Both the position numbers and the translations under genes were made by a program. The notes under the pieces were generated by a model. The model ran no database searches. It worked only from the letters and a program-made list of their open reading frames with translations, and was not told the origin of the DNA. Shown here one piece after another: positions 62,149 to 64,000 of a DNA stretch of 64,000 bases (positions are counted from its first letter, which is position 1; each line of letters begins with the position of its first letter). The DNA comes from Aquimonas voraii (GTDB taxonomy: Bacteria > Pseudomonadota > Gammaproteobacteria > Xanthomonadales > Xanthomonadaceae): contig NZ_FNAG01000002.1 in the NCBI RefSeq assembly GCF_900101825.1, positions 496,001 through 560,000 of the forward strand, read 5' to 3'.

Positions 62149-62346
62149 GGTGGATCCGGTCGGAGAGCAGGGCGCGAGCATAGCCAGCCCTGCGCGCCGG
62201 CGTCACATGGCTTTGGTCGCGCCAGGCGCGAATCTGTGGGACGCGGCGGAATTGTGCTGGCGGCAGGCGGCATGCTTCTTGCCCGTAGCGAGCTGCGCAC
62301 GCCGGGGCATGGGGCTCCGCGTGGCCGCTTTCCAATGAGGATTCCC

Positions 62347-62661
62347 ATGCGTGCATGGCTGTATGCCTTCGCCCTCCTGCTGGCTTCGCCGGTGGCCTTT
62401 GCCGAGTACCAGTTCCAGATCGAGAACAACACCGATCAGGACATCGTTGCCGTGGTCGTCTCCGAGGACGGTGAGGATTGGGGCGCCTTCGATATCGGGT
62501 CGGGCATCCCGGCCGGCGTGACTGCCGACATGGTCTGGGATTCCAGCACCGATGAAAGCGGCTGCGTCTGGTACTTCATGGCTGCTTTCGAGGACGGCAG
62601 CGACTCCGATGTGGTCGAGTTCAACTTCTGCGAAGACGAGCTGGTGATCCAGTTCGAGTAA
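62347..62661 (+). CDS. Small exported acidic protein of unknown function
   Basis: 104 residues from ATG 62347 with GAGG 7 nt upstream (ATG 62335 also in frame). Signal peptide RAWLYAFALLLASPVAFA. The mature ~85 residues are very acidic and beta-like: EYQFQIENNTDQDIVAVVVS, then a Cys pair (SGCVWYF, FNFCEDE) likely forming a disulfide. 'F-x-I-E-N-N-T-x-x-x-I' resembles the start of small periplasmic Ig-like proteins. Family not known. Confidence 0.75.
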   Translation: MRAWLYAFALLLASPVAFAEYQFQIENNTDQDIVAVVVSEDGEDWGAFDIGSGIPAGVTADMVWDSSTDESGCVWYFMAAFEDGSDSDVVEFNFCEDELVIQFE

Positions 62662-62780
62662 GCGCAAAGCGGACCCTGTGCCTCGGGGCATCGCATCGGC
62701 GGATGCGATGCCCTCTGCATCGGCGGTGGCGTTCGAGCGCGAGCCGCCTCCCCGCACCGACCGCGCCCGCTGGAAGGTTC

Positions 62781-64000
62781 TCAGCGGGCTGGCGTGGAGA
62801 GAATGCGCTTCAGCTTGCCGCTGTGGCCGCGTTCAAGCGGGCAGCAAGGCTTGAGTTCGATCGCCACGCCGCCGAGGCCGCGCTCGCGCAGCCAGTGGCC
62901 GAGTATTTCCGCTGCGCGTGTCAGCGTCGGCAGATCCGCGTGGCTGGACTGCAGTCGCAGACGATCCGGCGACAGCTTCAGCAGCTGGTAGTCGAACAGG
63001 CCTGCTTCATCCTCGATCACCGTCGACAGGGCGAGCGGCAGCACGCCCCTGAAAGCGCCCGACGCGTCGCGCAGCCGAAGCAGATCATCCTCACGACCGC
63101 GAACCTCGATCAGCGGCAGCCGGCTGCCGCAGCGACAGCGCTCGCCGGTGAAGCGCACGCGGTCGCCGAGGTCGTAGCGAATCAGCGGCTGCACGAGATT
63201 GCCCAAATGGGTCAGCAGGGTCGTATGCGGCCACTTGCCGACCGCGACCGGCTGGAAGCGGTCATCGACCGGCTCCAGCAGGGCCCAGTCCGCATTGAGG
63301 TGCAGGCCGCCGTGCAGGCATTCGCTGGCCAGGCAGAAGAACTCCGAAGCGCCATAGCTGTTGCGCACCCTGCAGCCGAAGCTCGACTCGATCCGGCTGC
63401 GCACGCCGTCGCGCAGGGTTTCGCCACCGCACCAGATTTCGATGGGCTGGATCTGCAGACGGCCCGCGCGCGCTTCCTCGGCCAGCAGGGCGGCGGCAGT
63501 GGGATAGGTGGCCAGTACCCTCGGCCGCCAGTCGTTCAGCGCCTCGACCAGGGCGTCCAGCGGGTCGAGGATGGAAAAGGCGCGAAGTTGGGTTCCCAGC
63601 CAGGGCTGCTCTCGGCGCAGCCGCTCGAAGGCCGCGATGCTGGCGAAGTGTCCGCCGGTGGCGACCAGCAGCGCCATGCGACCGCCGGCCGCCAGCGTGC
63701 TCCAGGCGCTGGACCCGGCGCCGCGCAGGCTTTCGAGCGCGTCGTAGACGGCGAGCGCACCGGCATCCTGCACAAACCAGCCGGGCTCGCCGTGGGTGCC
63801 CGAGCTTTCCCATACCTGCCAGCGCCCCTGCAGCAGTTCGCCGACCTGTTCGGGCGAGCGCAGCCAATCGCGGACGCGCCCTGCGTCCGGCGCGGGCGCA
63901 CACAGGCCCGCCTCGAAGTCACGCATCAGGCTGCGGCGGTCGAGCACCGGCAGCCCGGCAAGATCCGCCAGTTCGAAGCGATCCTCGGGCGTGATGTCGC
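62781..64000 (-). CDS. Adenylate-forming enzyme, PaaK/CapK-like, 5' end cut by window edge
   Basis: At least 405 codons are open through the right edge; the frame upstream of the GTG at 63947 still reads family sequence (PEDRFELADLAGLPVLDRRS), so the start is outside. The segment VWESSGTHGEPGWFV is the A3 Ser/Thr/Gly-rich ATP loop, RPRVLATYPTAAALL and IWCGGETLRDGVRS precede the NSYGASEFFCLASEC motif (A5), and PLIRYDLGDRVRFTGERCRCG (A7, with two Cys) and VRGREDDLLRLRDASG follow. Similar to phenylacetate-CoA ligase and coenzyme F390 synthetase-like proteins. Acid substrate unknown. C-terminus HSGKLKRILSTPAR has the A10 Lys. Confidence 0.9.
   Translation of the reverse strand, partial: DITPEDRFELADLAGLPVLDRRSLMRDFEAGLCAPAPDAGRVRDWLRSPEQVGELLQGRWQVWESSGTHGEPGWFVQDAGALAVYDALESLRGAGSSAWSTLAAGGRMALLVATGGHFASIAAFERLRREQPWLGTQLRAFSILDPLDALVEALNDWRPRVLATYPTAAALLAEEARAGRLQIQPIEIWCGGETLRDGVRSRIESSFGCRVRNSYGASEFFCLASECLHGGLHLNADWALLEPVDDRFQPVAVGKWPHTTLLTHLGNLVQPLIRYDLGDRVRFTGERCRCGSRLPLIEVRGREDDLLRLRDASGAFRGVLPLALSTVIEDEAGLFDYQLLKLSPDRLRLQSSHADLPTLTRAAEILGHWLRERGLGGVAIELKPCCPLERGHSGKLKRILSTPAR

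Overview
The window is GC-rich DNA from a gammaproteobacterium, most likely of the order Lysobacterales (Xanthomonadales; Lysobacteraceae or Rhodanobacteraceae). The evidence is the house-keeping gene content (rnr-rlmB, slyD, metF, apt, rhlE), a DUF6116 protein, many secreted or TAT-exported proteins, and dispersed GGGATTC/GGGGATT and CCCTCTCCC...GGGAGAGGG extragenic repeats of the kind seen in that order. Genus assignment is inference; there is no rRNA gene in the window. One tRNA gene (Leu, anticodon CAG) is present.

Region 1 to 32.5 kb is mostly core genome: a partial TatD hydrolase and a DUF6116 membrane protein, RhlE helicase, an NlpC/P60 lipoprotein, SlyD, tRNA-Leu, RNase R and RlmB (overlapping), MetF, the small haem protein HemP with a Fur-box-like site, a secreted starch-degrading pair (a pullulanase-type enzyme with four tandem X25-like modules plus an alpha-amylase), a GST-EamA-apt cluster, a DUF1800-DUF1501-sugar dehydrogenase secreted cluster, an ene-reductase with a DUF418 membrane protein, and the B12-dependent fused mutase IcmF.

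Region 32.5 to about 49 kb is an accessory mosaic that starts exactly at the 3' end of icmF. A DUF4160-DUF2442 toxin-antitoxin-like pair is sandwiched between icmF and a second copy of the last ~195 codons of icmF. Between residue ~11 of the copy and its stop, the two copies differ almost only by synonymous changes, apart from a hairpin repeat inserted in frame in both. Then follow an AT-richer module (D12-class adenine methylase, a HEPN-like unknown, a DGQHR/DndB-like protein), a nucleotidyltransferase gene bracketed by ~50-bp direct repeats, a UDG-fold protein, a DUF3883 protein, and a minus-strand cassette of SIR2 plus a single-chain alpha/beta-hydrolase-subtilase fusion, preceded by an 853-residue protein of unknown family and an amidase gene broken by one TGA. 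A decayed DUF429 gene closes the region. This is the best place to look for undescribed systems, probably anti-phage or inter-element conflict; that role is inferred from families and context, not shown.

Region 49 to 64 kb returns to chromosomal character: a DUF5694 secreted protein, a multi-PAS histidine kinase, a nitroreductase, a YajD-type HNH protein, a DUF4344 metallopeptidase, a GspG-like pseudopilin followed by a GGDEF-EAL protein, a bacterial TrmY-like methyltransferase next to an M28 peptidase, and an adenylate-forming enzyme that runs off the right edge.

Other points of interest are G-quadruplex-capable tandem and inverted repeats, a 51-bp-period palindrome array in a convergent intergenic region, and a short 'F-x-[DN]-G-F-[DE]' terminal motif shared by three exported proteins.
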